The position numbers and the translations under genes are program-made. Under the pieces are notes generated by a model, which saw only the letters and a list, made by a program, of their open reading frames with translations, ran no database searches and was not told where the DNA came from. From positions 806,001 through 870,000 of the forward strand of contig NZ_CP018870.1 in NCBI RefSeq assembly GCF_001941845.1: a stretch of 64,000 nt of DNA. The letters are read 5' to 3'. Positions 34,369 through 43,206 of this stretch are shown one piece after another; the first letter of the stretch is position 1; each line of letters begins with the position of its first letter. Source of the stretch: Streptomyces sp. TN58. GTDB lineage: Bacteria; Actinomycetota; Actinomycetes; Streptomycetales; Streptomycetaceae.

Positions 34369-35112
34369 ATGGACATGGCAAAAGACCTCCGGGGCCGCAA
34401 GGCCTTGACCGTGCGGCCCCTCCGGTTAGCCGTGGCGATGGCGACCGCCGGCCTCCTGCTGACGCTCACCGCCTGCCAGGACGACGGGGCGGACCGGGCG
34501 GACGACGGGCGGGCCTCGATCGTCGCGCCCGGCCGGCCCGGCGAGAAGTCCCGCACGCTCACCCCCGAACAGGCCGCCAGGGCCAAACCCGACGACAGTC
34601 CGAACGCCGCCGACCACGCCTATGTTCGGCGGATGATCGAACACCACCGGCAGGCTCTGGTGATGAGCGCGCTGGCACCCGAGCGGGCCGCGGCGGAACC
34701 GGTCAAGCGGCTCGCCGAACGGATCGCGGCCGCCCAGAAGCCCGAGATAGGCGCGATGGAGAAGTGGACCGCCCGCCATCCGGCACCGCCGCCCGGTTCC
34801 GGCGGCCCCTCCGCCGGCCACGGACACGGTCAGGACCAGAGCCACGGCCAGAACCACGGCCAGGGCCAGGGACAAGACCACGCCTCGATGCCGGGCATGG
34901 CGACCGAGCAGCAGCTCAAGGAGCTGGCCGACGCCCGGGGCGCCGACTTCGACCGCCTCTTCCTCAAGCTGATGACCGCCCACCACGAAGGAGCCCTGGC
35001 CATGGCGGGCGAGGCGCTGGCCGGCGGCAACAACGTGGCCGTCGAGGAGATGGCCACCGAGGTGGTGGCCACCCAGAGCGCCGAGATCCACCGGATGCGC
35101 GCGATGGGCTGA
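34369..35112 (+). CDS. DUF305 lipoprotein, His-rich
   Basis: This 247-residue lipoprotein has a signal with lipobox LTAC near residue 35. The DUF305 domain is a ferritin-like four-helix pair with the two signature sites DHAYVRRMIEHHRQALVMS and LFLKLMTAHHEGALAMA. Between its halves is a linker of Gly, His and Gln (GHGHGQDQSHGQNHGQGQG). The paired His sites and linker point to metal binding, probably copper, at the outer membrane face. ATG 34369 has no clear ribosome site; GTG 34411 is possible. Divergent from the LVIVD-repeat gene. Confidence 0.88.
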   Translation: MDMAKDLRGRKALTVRPLRLAVAMATAGLLLTLTACQDDGADRADDGRASIVAPGRPGEKSRTLTPEQAARAKPDDSPNAADHAYVRRMIEHHRQALVMSALAPERAAAEPVKRLAERIAAAQKPEIGAMEKWTARHPAPPPGSGGPSAGHGHGQDQSHGQNHGQGQGQDHASMPGMATEQQLKELADARGADFDRLFLKLMTAHHEGALAMAGEALAGGNNVAVEEMATEVVATQSAEIHRMRAMG

Positions 35113-35165
35113 CCGGCCCCGGGAACCGGTGTCATGCTGGGACCACCTGCGGGAGGAGCTCCGCC

Positions 35166-36530
35166 GTGCTTCGTGTCGCCGTCGTCGGATCCGGCCCCAG
35201 CGGGGTCTACGCGGCCCAGACGCTGGTCCAGCAGCGCGAGGTGCCGGGTGTGCGGGTCGACGTACTGGACCGGCTGCCCGCCCCGTACGGGCTCGTGCGG
35301 TACGGGGTCGCACCGGACCACGAGAAGATCAAGTCGCTGCAGGGCAGCCTGCGCACCGTGCTGGAGGACGAGCGGATCCGCTTCCTCGGGAACGTCGAGG
35401 TCGGGGGGCCCGCCCTGCCCGTGGAGCGGCTGCGGGAGCTGTACCACGCGGTCGTGTACTGCGTGGGCGCGGCGCGGGACCGGATGCTGGGCATCCCCGG
35501 CGAGGACCTGGCCGGGGTGCACTCCGCGACGGCCTTCGTGTCCTGGTACAGCGGGCACCCGGACGCCGCCGCCGAGGCCTTCGGCCTGCCCGGGGCCGAA
35601 GCGGCGGTGGTGGTCGGGGCGGGCAACGTCGCCGTGGACGTGACCCGGATCCTGGCCCGCGGCACTGCCGAGCTGGCCCCGACGGACATGCCGCAGCCGG
35701 CACTCGGCGCGCTCGCGGACAGCGGGGTGCGCAGGGTGTCGATGGTGGCCCGGCGCGGACCCTCGCAGGCCAGGTTCACCACCAAGGAGCTGCGGGAGCT
35801 GGGCACGCTGCCGGGGGTGGACGCCTGGGCGGACCCGGCCGAACTGGCGCTGGACCCGCTGTACGCCGATCCGGGCGCGGCCGCCGCCCTGCCGGCGGTG
35901 GCGCGGCGCAATCTGGAGGTGCTGCGCGGCTGGGCCGGCCAGGCCCCGGCCGAGGGGCCGCGCAGCATCGCGCTGCGGTTCTACCTGCGGCCGGCGGAGA
36001 TCCTGGGCGGGCCCGACGGGCGGGTCTCGGCGATGCGGTTCGAGCGGACCGCCCCCGACGGCCGTGGCGGCGTGACCGGAACGGGTGTCCACGTGGACAT
36101 CGAGGCCCAGCTGGTGCTGCGCTCGGTGGGCTACATGGGCGTACCCCTGGCCGGGCTGCCCTTCGATACGGCGAAGGGCACGGTTCCGCACGCGGCGGGA
36201 CGGGTGCTGCGGGCGGGCCGGGCCTCGGTCGGCGAGTACGTGGCGGGCTGGATCAAGCGGGGCCCGACCGGGGTGATCGGCACGAACCGGCCGTGCGCGA
36301 AGGAGACCGCCTCCTCGCTGCTCCAGGACGCGGGCGCGCTGGCCCGGCGCGCGCTCCCCGGGGACCCGCTGGACGCTCTGCGTGCGGCGGGCCTGAGCCC
36401 GGTGGAGTGGCCGGGCTGGCTGGCCATCGAGTCGGCCGAGGCGGACCTGGGGCGCTCCCTGGGCCGCCGCTCCGTCAAGATCCCGGACTGGCCTGGCCTG
36501 TTGGACGCGGCCGGCGCCGGCCCGGCGTAG
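35166..36530 (+). CDS. FprA-type ferredoxin/adrenodoxin NADP reductase
   Basis: A 454-residue flavoenzyme of the adrenodoxin-reductase/FprA family. It begins LRVAVVGSGPSGVYAAQTL (FAD site) and continues with RLPAPYGLVRYGVAPDHEKIKSL, the family hallmark. A second nucleotide fold, AVVVGAGNVAVDVTRIL, binds NADPH, and the C-terminal GWIKRGPTGVIGTNR is also conserved. It passes electrons from NADPH to ferredoxins, for example for cytochromes P450. GTG 35166 follows GGGAGGAGC. It lies 53 bases after the DUF305 gene, close enough for read-through, but no ferredoxin gene adjoins it. Confidence 0.93.
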   Translation: MLRVAVVGSGPSGVYAAQTLVQQREVPGVRVDVLDRLPAPYGLVRYGVAPDHEKIKSLQGSLRTVLEDERIRFLGNVEVGGPALPVERLRELYHAVVYCVGAARDRMLGIPGEDLAGVHSATAFVSWYSGHPDAAAEAFGLPGAEAAVVVGAGNVAVDVTRILARGTAELAPTDMPQPALGALADSGVRRVSMVARRGPSQARFTTKELRELGTLPGVDAWADPAELALDPLYADPGAAAALPAVARRNLEVLRGWAGQAPAEGPRSIALRFYLRPAEILGGPDGRVSAMRFERTAPDGRGGVTGTGVHVDIEAQLVLRSVGYMGVPLAGLPFDTAKGTVPHAAGRVLRAGRASVGEYVAGWIKRGPTGVIGTNRPCAKETASSLLQDAGALARRALPGDPLDALRAAGLSPVEWPGWLAIESAEADLGRSLGRRSVKIPDWPGLLDAAGAGPA

Positions 36531-36590
36531 GCGGCGCCCGTAGGGCGGCTCCGCCCTCCGGGTCGGCCGGCCGGCCTCGAAAATGGTTCG

Positions 36591-38045
36591 GTGAACTCGA
36601 AGACGTGTATGGACAGCGAGTCCGTGGAGCGCCTGCTGGCGCTGCTGGAGCAGGCGGCCGGGCTGCCGGCGCAGGACGAACAGCGACGCCGTATCGAAGG
36701 GGCCGCCAAGAACCTTCTCCGACGCGGCCGTCGCGACCGCAGGGCCCAGGCGCGGATACGCGACCGGGAGATCGACTCCACGCTCCTCGCCGCCACCGCC
36801 ACCGGAGCCGTCGACCGGGTCATGGACACCGCGCTCCCCGTCCGGTCCACCGGGCCGCGGCACTTGGCGGGCGCCCGGCCCGGCACCGAGCCGTCCCCGG
36901 ACGGGCCGGCGCCCGCCCCACGGCAGCCGGCCGCTCTCGGCGTCCTGCGCCGCGGCCAGCGTTGCTACGTCTGCAAGGCCCCGTACCGGGAGGTGCACCC
37001 GTTCTACCACCGGCTGTGCATGCCGTGCGCCGAGGCCAACCTCGAACAGCGCACCGCGCGCACCGACCTCACCGGCCGCCGCGCGCTGCTCACCGGCGGC
37101 CGTGTGAAGATCGGGCACGAACTGGCCCTGATGCTGCTCCGTGACGGCGCCGAGCTGACCGTCACCAGCCGCTTCCCCCGCGATGCCGCCGCCCGTTTCG
37201 CCGCCGCACCGGACCGTGACCGCTGGTGGAACCGGCTGACGATAGCGGCGCTCGACCTGCGGGACCCGCGCCAGGTACTGGCCTTCACCGACCGGGAGCT
37301 GGCCGAGGCCCGTCCGCTGGACATCCTCGTCAACAACGCGGCCCAGACCCTGCGCCGCGCCCCCGAGGCGTACGCGGCCCTGGCGGCCGGCGAGGCGGCG
37401 GCCGGGCCGGCCGCCGCACGTCACTGGGCGGCCCCGGGATTCGTCGTGCCCGGCAGTGCGCGCCCCGCGCTGACCGCGGGCGGCACGGCGGCCCCGAGCG
37501 CACCCGGCGTGCCCGCCGGCATCGGCGTGGTCGACGCGGCAGGTCTCCTACCCGACACCGCCCCGATGAACTCCTGGACCCTCCAGCTCGGCCAGGTCGG
37601 CGCCGCCGAGCTCATCGAGGTGCAACTCGTCAACGCGGTCGCGCCGTTCCTCCTCGCCGACCGGCTGATGCCGCTGATCGAGGCCTCGCCGCACCCCGCC
37701 CGCTACCTGATCAACGTCTCGGCCGTGGAGGGCCAGTTCGGCGCCCCCAACAAGTCGCCCGACCATCCGCACACCAACATGGCCAAGGCGGCCCTGAACA
37801 TGCTCACCCGCACCAGCGCGTCCGCTCTCGCCGCACGCGGCATCCACTGCTGCTCCGTCGACACCGGATGGGTCACGGACGAGAAGCCCCCGGCGGCACG
37901 CGCACGGCACGCGGCGACGGGATGGAGGCCGCCGCTGGACGTCGTCGACGGCGCGGCGCGCATCTACCACCCCATCCGCGAGGGCGAGGCGGGCCGGCCC
38001 GTGCACGCGGTGTTCCTCAAGGACTACCGCCCTGCCGCCTGGTAG
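36591..38045 (+). CDS. SDR-like protein with N-terminal Cys-rich (zinc-ribbon-like) domain
   Basis: A 484-residue protein in three parts: a basic helical N-terminus (residues 1-120), a Cys/His cluster (C125-x2-C128, H136, H140, C143-x2-C146) able to bind zinc, and an SDR Rossmann domain from about 158 (RRALLTGGRVKIGHELA; LVNNAAQTLRR; LINVSAVEGQFG). The usual Tyr-x3-Lys reads TNMAK, so the catalytic Tyr is replaced by Thr, and an Ala/Pro-rich insert of about 60 residues follows NNAAQT. Oxidoreductase activity is therefore uncertain. GTG 36591 or ATG 36609 could be the start. Confidence 0.75.
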   Translation: MNSKTCMDSESVERLLALLEQAAGLPAQDEQRRRIEGAAKNLLRRGRRDRRAQARIRDREIDSTLLAATATGAVDRVMDTALPVRSTGPRHLAGARPGTEPSPDGPAPAPRQPAALGVLRRGQRCYVCKAPYREVHPFYHRLCMPCAEANLEQRTARTDLTGRRALLTGGRVKIGHELALMLLRDGAELTVTSRFPRDAAARFAAAPDRDRWWNRLTIAALDLRDPRQVLAFTDRELAEARPLDILVNNAAQTLRRAPEAYAALAAGEAAAGPAAARHWAAPGFVVPGSARPALTAGGTAAPSAPGVPAGIGVVDAAGLLPDTAPMNSWTLQLGQVGAAELIEVQLVNAVAPFLLADRLMPLIEASPHPARYLINVSAVEGQFGAPNKSPDHPHTNMAKAALNMLTRTSASALAARGIHCCSVDTGWVTDEKPPAARARHAATGWRPPLDVVDGAARIYHPIREGEAGRPVHAVFLKDYRPAAW

Positions 38046-38087
38046 CCGCACCGGCACCCCCGGCGGGCCGAGGGGCTGGTGCGGGCG

Positions 38088-38435
38088 TCAGGGCGCGAGC
38101 CGGGACGCCTCGGCCTCGGCCGCCGTCAGGACGCTGTCGAGGAGGCCGGGGAAGAGCGCCTCCAGGTCGTCCCGGCGCAGGGCGTTGAGCTTGGTGGTGC
38201 CCCGGTAGGCCTGGCGTACGACACCGCTCTCGCGCAGGACGCGGAAGTGGTGGGTGGTCGTGGACTTGGTGACCGGCAGGTCGAAGTGCGAGCAGGCCAG
38301 GTCGTCCGCCGAGCCGGCCAGGTCCAGGACGATGGAGAGCCGCACCGGGTCGGACAGGGCGTGCAGTACGCCCTCCAGGCGGATCTCGGCCGCCTCCGGG
38401 TGGGCCAGGGTGCGGGAGGTGTCCCGATCCGTCAT
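38088..38435 (-). CDS. ArsR-family winged-helix regulator
   Basis: This 115-residue regulator has the ArsR winged helix: LHALSDPVRLSIVLDLA, recognition helix TKSTTTHHFRVLRESG and wing VVRQAYRGTTKLNALRRDD. There is no CxC metal box, so it is not an arsenic sensor; such small ArsR proteins often respond to redox or organic ligands. It is 130 bases downstream of the Old Yellow Enzyme gene on the same strand and likely controls it. An inverted repeat upstream of that enzyme (39756) is a possible site. Confidence 0.85.
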   Translation of the reverse strand: MTDRDTSRTLAHPEAAEIRLEGVLHALSDPVRLSIVLDLAGSADDLACSHFDLPVTKSTTTHHFRVLRESGVVRQAYRGTTKLNALRRDDLEALFPGLLDSVLTAAEAEASRLAP

Positions 38436-38565
38436 GTCCCTGCTCCGCTCACTCGGCTTGGTTCGGCCCCCATGGTACGAGAGCCGTCGAAGGAGTCGTG
38501 GGGGTCGGGGAAAACGGCGGAAACGGGTGGGTGCGGCCGGGGCCCGCGCCGCGGCCGCACCGCCG

Positions 38566-39675
38566 TCACCAGGACCGGTGGTACTGCTCGGGCGTACGGA
38601 TACCGGCGCCCAGCTCGTCGGCGGCCCGGCGGGCCCAGTACGGGTCGCGCAGCAGCTCGCGGCCCAGCAGGACCGCGTCGGCCTCGCCGTTGGCGAGGAT
38701 CTTCTCGGCCTGCGCGGGCTGGGTGATCAGGCCGACCGCGGCGACGGGGAGGGTCGTCTCGGCCTTCACCCGGGCGGCGAACGGCACCTGGTAGCCGGGG
38801 CCGAGCGGGATGTCGACGCCGGGGGCGAGGCCGCCGGTGGAGACGTCGAGGAGGTCGACGCCGTGCTCCTGGAGGAGCCGGGCCAGGCGTACCGTCTCGT
38901 CGGCGGTCCAGCCCTCCTCCTCCAGCCAGTCGGTGGCGGAGATCCGGAAGAACAGCGGGAGCTCCTCGGGCCACACCGCCCGGACGGCGTCCACGACCTC
39001 CAGGGCGAAGCGGGTCCTGTTCTCGAAGGAGCCGCCGTAGGCGTCGGTGCGCCTGTTGCTGTGCGGGGAGAGGAACTCCCCTATGAGGTAGCCGTGGGCG
39101 CCGTGGATCTCGACGACCTCGTAGCCGGCGGCGAGCGCCCGCTGCGCCGCGGCCGCGAACCGGCCGGTGATCTCGGCGATCTCGTCCACCGTCAGCTCGT
39201 GCGGCACCGGGTGTCCCTCCGCGAACGGCACCGCGCTGGGGGCGACCGGCTGCCAGCCGTGCGCGTCGGGGCCGACGGGTGCGCCGCCCTTCCAGGTCCG
39301 GTCGGTGGACGCCTTGCGTCCGGCGTGGGCGATCTGGATGCCCGGGACGGTCCCCCGGGCCTTGAGGAAGCCGGTGATCCGGCGCAGGGCCTCTACCTGG
39401 GTGTCGTTCCAGATGCCGAGGTCGTACGGGGAGATCCGGCCGTCCGGGGAGACCGCGGTGGCCTCCTGGATGATCAGGCCGGCGCCGCCCACCGCGCGGG
39501 CGGCGTAGTGGGCGAAGTGCCAGTCGTGGGCCACGCCGGCGTTCGGCCCGAAGGCCTCGGCGCTGTACTGGCACATCGCGGCCATCCACACCCGGTTCGG
39601 GACGGTGACCGATCGCAGGGTGTAGGGCTCGAACAGGGCGGCGAAAGCGGCGGGTACGGCGGGGGCAGCACTCAT
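38566..39675 (-). CDS. NADH:flavin oxidoreductase, Old Yellow Enzyme family (YqjM-like)
   Basis: The 369-residue FMN barrel matches the YqjM-type ene-reductases: the N-terminal VPNRVWMAAMCQYSAE contains the redox-tuning Cys, IQIAHAGRK the His active-site region, AGYEVVEIHGAHGYLIGEFL the core strand, SNRRTDAYGGSFENRTRF the family signature and LLGRELLRDPYW the phosphate end. It should reduce activated C=C bonds with NAD(P)H. Next to an ArsR regulator, as is often the case for this family. The ribosome site before ATG 39675 is GGAGAGCC. Confidence 0.92.
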   Translation of the reverse strand: MSAAPAVPAAFAALFEPYTLRSVTVPNRVWMAAMCQYSAEAFGPNAGVAHDWHFAHYAARAVGGAGLIIQEATAVSPDGRISPYDLGIWNDTQVEALRRITGFLKARGTVPGIQIAHAGRKASTDRTWKGGAPVGPDAHGWQPVAPSAVPFAEGHPVPHELTVDEIAEITGRFAAAAQRALAAGYEVVEIHGAHGYLIGEFLSPHSNRRTDAYGGSFENRTRFALEVVDAVRAVWPEELPLFFRISATDWLEEEGWTADETVRLARLLQEHGVDLLDVSTGGLAPGVDIPLGPGYQVPFAARVKAETTLPVAAVGLITQPAQAEKILANGEADAVLLGRELLRDPYWARRAADELGAGIRTPEQYHRSW

Positions 39676-39754
39676 CGGGGCTCTCCAGTGGTCACCGGGC
39701 GCGCCGGGGTCGGCGGCTAAGTACGAGGATCACCATACTACGAATCTCCCCGTA

Positions 39755-41095
39755 CTACGAGACTTCTCGTACAAGCGCGTCGAGCTCCGCGCGCAGCGCC
39801 CCGGCCAGCGCCGCCAGGTCTGGGACGGCGGCCGCGTCGGCGACCAGCCCGTAGTGGACGGTGCCCTTGTAGGTGGAGACCGCGATCGCGAGGGACTGGC
39901 CGCGGGCCAGCGGGGCGAGCGGGTAGACCTCCTGGACCCGGCTGCCGCCGAGGGAGAAGGTGAGGCCGGGCAGCGGGACGCTCGTGACGAGGATGTCGTA
40001 GAGCAGCCGGGCCGCCTGGGCGACGAGGGGGCCGCCGAGCCGGTGGCCGAGGGGGTGGACGTGGTCGGCGAGGAGGGCGACGGCCCCCGCGCCGCGGGCG
40101 GGCCCGGCGTCCTTGTTGCGGTCCATGCCCGCGCGTACCCGGTACAGCCGGCGCAGCGCGTCGGGCTCGGCCAGCGGCAGCCGGAGCAGGTAGCCGGAGA
40201 GCCGGTTCCCGGCACCTTCGGAGCCGCGGGGTCCGCGGCGCCGGGAGACGGGAATCAGGGCCCGCGGCCCGGCGCCCAGGGGTTCGGGATCGCCCCGCTC
40301 GGCCAGCCAGCGCCGCAGGGCGCCCGCGACCAGGGTGATCAGCACGTCGTTGACGGTGCCGCCGGCCCCCTTTCGGATCAGGTTGACCTCGTCCAGATCG
40401 AGGGTGAGGCCCGCGACGGTACGGGTCCCCGCGCCGGCGGGGTCGGCCGTCAGCGCGGCGGGGACCCCGAGGGGCAGGCCGCCGCGGGCCATCGCGGCGC
40501 CGATCTCCAGGGCCTGGCCGACGCCCTGGACGCGGGCGGCCAAGGCTCCGGGGAGCCGGCTCAGGACGGTGCCGGCCCGCTGTCCGGGAACGGGGCGCTC
40601 GGGTGCCCGCGGCCCGGGGACGTCGTCGAACAGCGCGGCCGCGAGGGCGAGGGCGCCCAGGCCGTCGGCGAGGGCGTGGTGGAACTTGAAGAGCACGGCG
40701 AAGGTGTCCGGATCGGGGCCGGCCAGCACGTGCGCCTCCCACGGCGGCAGCTCCCGGCCCAGCGGGCGGGCCATCAGCGGCCCGGCGGCCTCGTGCGCGC
40801 AGGTGCTGTCCGTACGGACGAGGAACACGTGCCGCGCCGGGTCGAAGCCGGGGTCCGGCGACCAGACGGCGGCGCCGAGCGGCAGCAGCACGTCCCGGAT
40901 CCTGCGGCGCAGGCCCGGCACCGCGGCGCAGCGCGCCGCCAGGAGCGCGGCGGCCCGCTCGGCGGCGCACCCGTCGCCGGAACCGCGGTGTCCGGGGGCG
41001 CGGAAGACGGCGACGGCGCCCAGGTGCATGGGATGGTCGGCGGATTCCATCCGCCAGAAGGCGAGATCGAGCGGAGACAGGTGCTCGGTGGCCAC
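39755..41095 (-). CDS. Wax ester synthase / diacylglycerol acyltransferase
   Basis: The 446-residue WS/DGAT enzyme begins LSPLDLAFWRMESADHPMHLGAV and contains the catalytic HHALADG (HHxxxDG) at about residue 137, the family motif NDVLITLVAGALRRWL, and a C-terminal VSVPLPGLTFSLGGSRVQEV-like block (SVPLPGLTFSLGG). It esterifies acyl-CoA to diacylglycerol or alcohols at the membrane or lipid droplet, making storage triacylglycerol. GTG 41095 follows GAGAGGA; the frame is open far upstream but unlike the family. Its last codons overlap the possible ArsR site. Confidence 0.92.
   Translation of the reverse strand: MATEHLSPLDLAFWRMESADHPMHLGAVAVFRAPGHRGSGDGCAAERAAALLAARCAAVPGLRRRIRDVLLPLGAAVWSPDPGFDPARHVFLVRTDSTCAHEAAGPLMARPLGRELPPWEAHVLAGPDPDTFAVLFKFHHALADGLGALALAAALFDDVPGPRAPERPVPGQRAGTVLSRLPGALAARVQGVGQALEIGAAMARGGLPLGVPAALTADPAGAGTRTVAGLTLDLDEVNLIRKGAGGTVNDVLITLVAGALRRWLAERGDPEPLGAGPRALIPVSRRRGPRGSEGAGNRLSGYLLRLPLAEPDALRRLYRVRAGMDRNKDAGPARGAGAVALLADHVHPLGHRLGGPLVAQAARLLYDILVTSVPLPGLTFSLGGSRVQEVYPLAPLARGQSLAIAVSTYKGTVHYGLVADAAAVPDLAALAGALRAELDALVREVS
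39756..39771. promoter_or_regulatory. Possible operator upstream of the OYE gene
   Basis: TACGAG-ACTT-CTCGTA is a perfect 6-base inverted repeat within the final codons of the WS/DGAT gene, 80 bases upstream of the Old Yellow Enzyme start. Related TACTACGA half-sites precede it at 39735-39742 and 39753-39760. A site for the neighbouring ArsR protein is plausible, unproven. Confidence 0.35.
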
Positions 41096-41320
41096 ATACG
41101 TCCTCTCACGCGGGAAGCGGTGGCTTGAAGTCAACCCATCGCGAACACCCCTATGCAAGGCGCAATCATTTCCCGGCGGTAAATGATCGGTATAGATCAT
41201 CCGATGTGCGCTGTGCCGCGCCCACCGGGCTCCGGCCGGTGGGCGGGTGCAGACTGGCCGGAAAGACGCTTCGCGACAAGCGACAACGCGACAACGCGAC
41301 GAGGTCCGGAGGTGCCGGCC

Positions 41321-42412
41321 ATGGCCGACGTACTGCTGCTCGTGGGAACCCGCAAGGGACTGTTCATCGGCCGTCGCCGCGGCGACGGGCCGTGGGAGTT
41401 CGACGGTCCCCACTTCAACGCCCAGGCCGTCTACGCCGTCGCCGTCGACCGGCGGGGACCGGCCCCGCGGCTGCTCGTCGGCGGGGACAGCACCCACTGG
41501 GGGCCGTCCGTCTTCAGCTCCGACGACCTGGGGGCCACCTGGCGGGAACCGGCCCGCGCGGCCGTGAAGTTCCCCCAGGACACCGGCGCCTCGCTGGAAC
41601 GGGTCTGGCAGCTCCAGCCGGCCGGGGCCGAGGCCCCCGACGTCGTGTACGCGGGGACGGAGCCGGCCGCGCTGTTCCGGTCGACGGACCGCGGCGAGTC
41701 CTTCGAGCTGGTCCGCCCGCTGTGGGAGCACCCAACCCGCGACAAGTGGGTCCCGGGCGGCGGCGGCGAGGGGCTGCACACCGTGATCACCGACCCCCGC
41801 GACCCGGACGCGCTGACCGTGGCGGTCTCCACCGCCGGGGTGTTCCGGACCCGGGACGGCGGGGCCAGCTGGGAGCCGTCCAACCAGGGCGTCTCGGCGG
41901 TGTTCCTGCCGGACCCGAACCCCGAGTTCGGCCAGTGCGTGCACAAGATCGCCCAGGACGCCGGCGACACGGACCGGCTGTACCTGCAGAACCACTGGGG
42001 CGTCTACCGCAGCGACGACGCGGGGACCCGCTGGACCGACATCGGCGACGGACTGCCCTCCGACTTCGGCTTCGCGGTGGCGGCCCATCCGCACCGGCCG
42101 AACACCGCCTACGTCTTCCCGCTCAACGCCGACTCCGACCGGGTCCCGGCCGACCGCCGGTGCCGGGTCTTCCGTACCGAGGACGCGGGCACCACCTGGC
42201 AGCCGCTCACGCACGGACTGCCGGACGCCGACCACTACGGCACGGTGCTGCGCGACGCGCTCTGCACGGACGACGCGGACCCGGCGGGCATCTACTTCGG
42301 CAACCGCAACGGAGAGCTGTACGCCAGCCACGACGACGGCGACAGCTGGCAGTTGCTCGCCGAGCACCTGCCGGACGTCCTGTGCGTGCGGGCGGCGACG
42401 ATCGGCCAGTAG
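41321..42412 (+). CDS. Asp-box (BNR/sialidase-like) beta-propeller protein
   Basis: The 363-residue cytoplasmic propeller has six Asp-box repeats: SDDLGATW, STDRGESF, TRDGGASW, SDDAGTRW, TEDAGTTW and SHDDGDSW, each between two strands. No signal peptide: it begins directly DVLLLVGTRKGLFIG. This resembles exo-sialidase-like and plant photosystem-assembly-like (YCF48) repeats; in bacteria most such stand-alone proteins are uncharacterised. ATG 41321 follows GGAGGTGCC. Its stop lies 11 bases before the ung start, so the two are probably co-transcribed. Confidence 0.83.
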   Translation: MADVLLLVGTRKGLFIGRRRGDGPWEFDGPHFNAQAVYAVAVDRRGPAPRLLVGGDSTHWGPSVFSSDDLGATWREPARAAVKFPQDTGASLERVWQLQPAGAEAPDVVYAGTEPAALFRSTDRGESFELVRPLWEHPTRDKWVPGGGGEGLHTVITDPRDPDALTVAVSTAGVFRTRDGGASWEPSNQGVSAVFLPDPNPEFGQCVHKIAQDAGDTDRLYLQNHWGVYRSDDAGTRWTDIGDGLPSDFGFAVAAHPHRPNTAYVFPLNADSDRVPADRRCRVFRTEDAGTTWQPLTHGLPDADHYGTVLRDALCTDDADPAGIYFGNRNGELYASHDDGDSWQLLAEHLPDVLCVRAATIGQ

Positions 42413-42423
42413 AGTGATCCACC

Positions 42424-43110
42424 GTGGCAGCACGACCGTTGAACGAGATCGTCGAGCCGGGCTGGGCCCGCGCTCTGGAGCCGGTGGCGACGCAGATCGC
42501 CGCGATGGGCGACTTCCTGAGAGCCGAGATCGCGGCGGGGAGGAAGTACGTCCCCGCCGGGGCCCAGGTGCTGCGCGCCTTCCAGCAGCCCTTCGACGAG
42601 GTCAAGGTCCTCATCGTCGGCCAGGACCCGTATCCGACGCCGGGACACGCGGTGGGCCTGTCCTTCTCGGTGGCTCCCGACGTGCGGCCGGTGCCGCCGA
42701 GTCTGGACAACATCTTCCTGGAGATGCACCGGGACATAGGGACCGGCCGGCCCGCCAACGGCGACCTCACCCCGTGGACCCGGCAGGGGGTGCTGCTGCT
42801 CAACCGCTCCCTCACGACGGCGCCCCGCCGGTCGAACGCCCACCAGGGCAAGGGCTGGGAGGCGGTCACCGACCAGGCGATCCGGGCCCTGGCCGCGCGC
42901 GGCAAGCCGCTGGTCTCCATCCTGTGGGGGCGGGCGGCCCGCAACCTGCGGCCGCTCCTGGGCGACCTGCCGGTGGTGGAGTCCTCGCACCCCTCCCCCA
43001 AGTCGGCGGACTACGGCTTCTTCGGCTCGCGGCCGTTCAGCAGGACGAACGAACTGCTCGTGGGCCAGGGATCACAGCCTGTGGACTGGCGCTTGCCGTC
43101 CGTCAGTTGA
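42424..43110 (+). CDS. ung: Uracil-DNA glycosylase, family 1
   Basis: At 228 residues this is standard length for UNG. The water-activating loop is [18 protein letters not shown] with catalytic Asp 68, the uracil-binding [11 protein letters not shown] is present (family form LLLN), and the DNA-minor-groove loop is [15 protein letters not shown] with the catalytic His. It removes uracil arising from cytosine deamination, a useful function in a high-GC genome. GTG 42424 follows the propeller gene by 11 bases. Confidence 0.96.
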   Translation: MAARPLNEIVEPGWARALEPVATQIAAMGDFLRAEIAAGRKYVPAGAQVLRAFQQPFDEVKVLIVGQDPYPTPGHAVGLSFSVAPDVRPVPPSLDNIFLEMHRDIGTGRPANGDLTPWTRQGVLLLNRSLTTAPRRSNAHQGKGWEAVTDQAIRALAARGKPLVSILWGRAARNLRPLLGDLPVVESSHPSPKSADYGFFGSRPFSRTNELLVGQGSQPVDWRLPSVS

Positions 43111-43206
43111 GCGTATCTGCAATTCAACGGATAAATACGGACAGATGCGGCACGGGAAGGCCCTGCCCGAACACCTTGTTCCGATAAGCCAGTAGCATGC
43201 GGCGCC

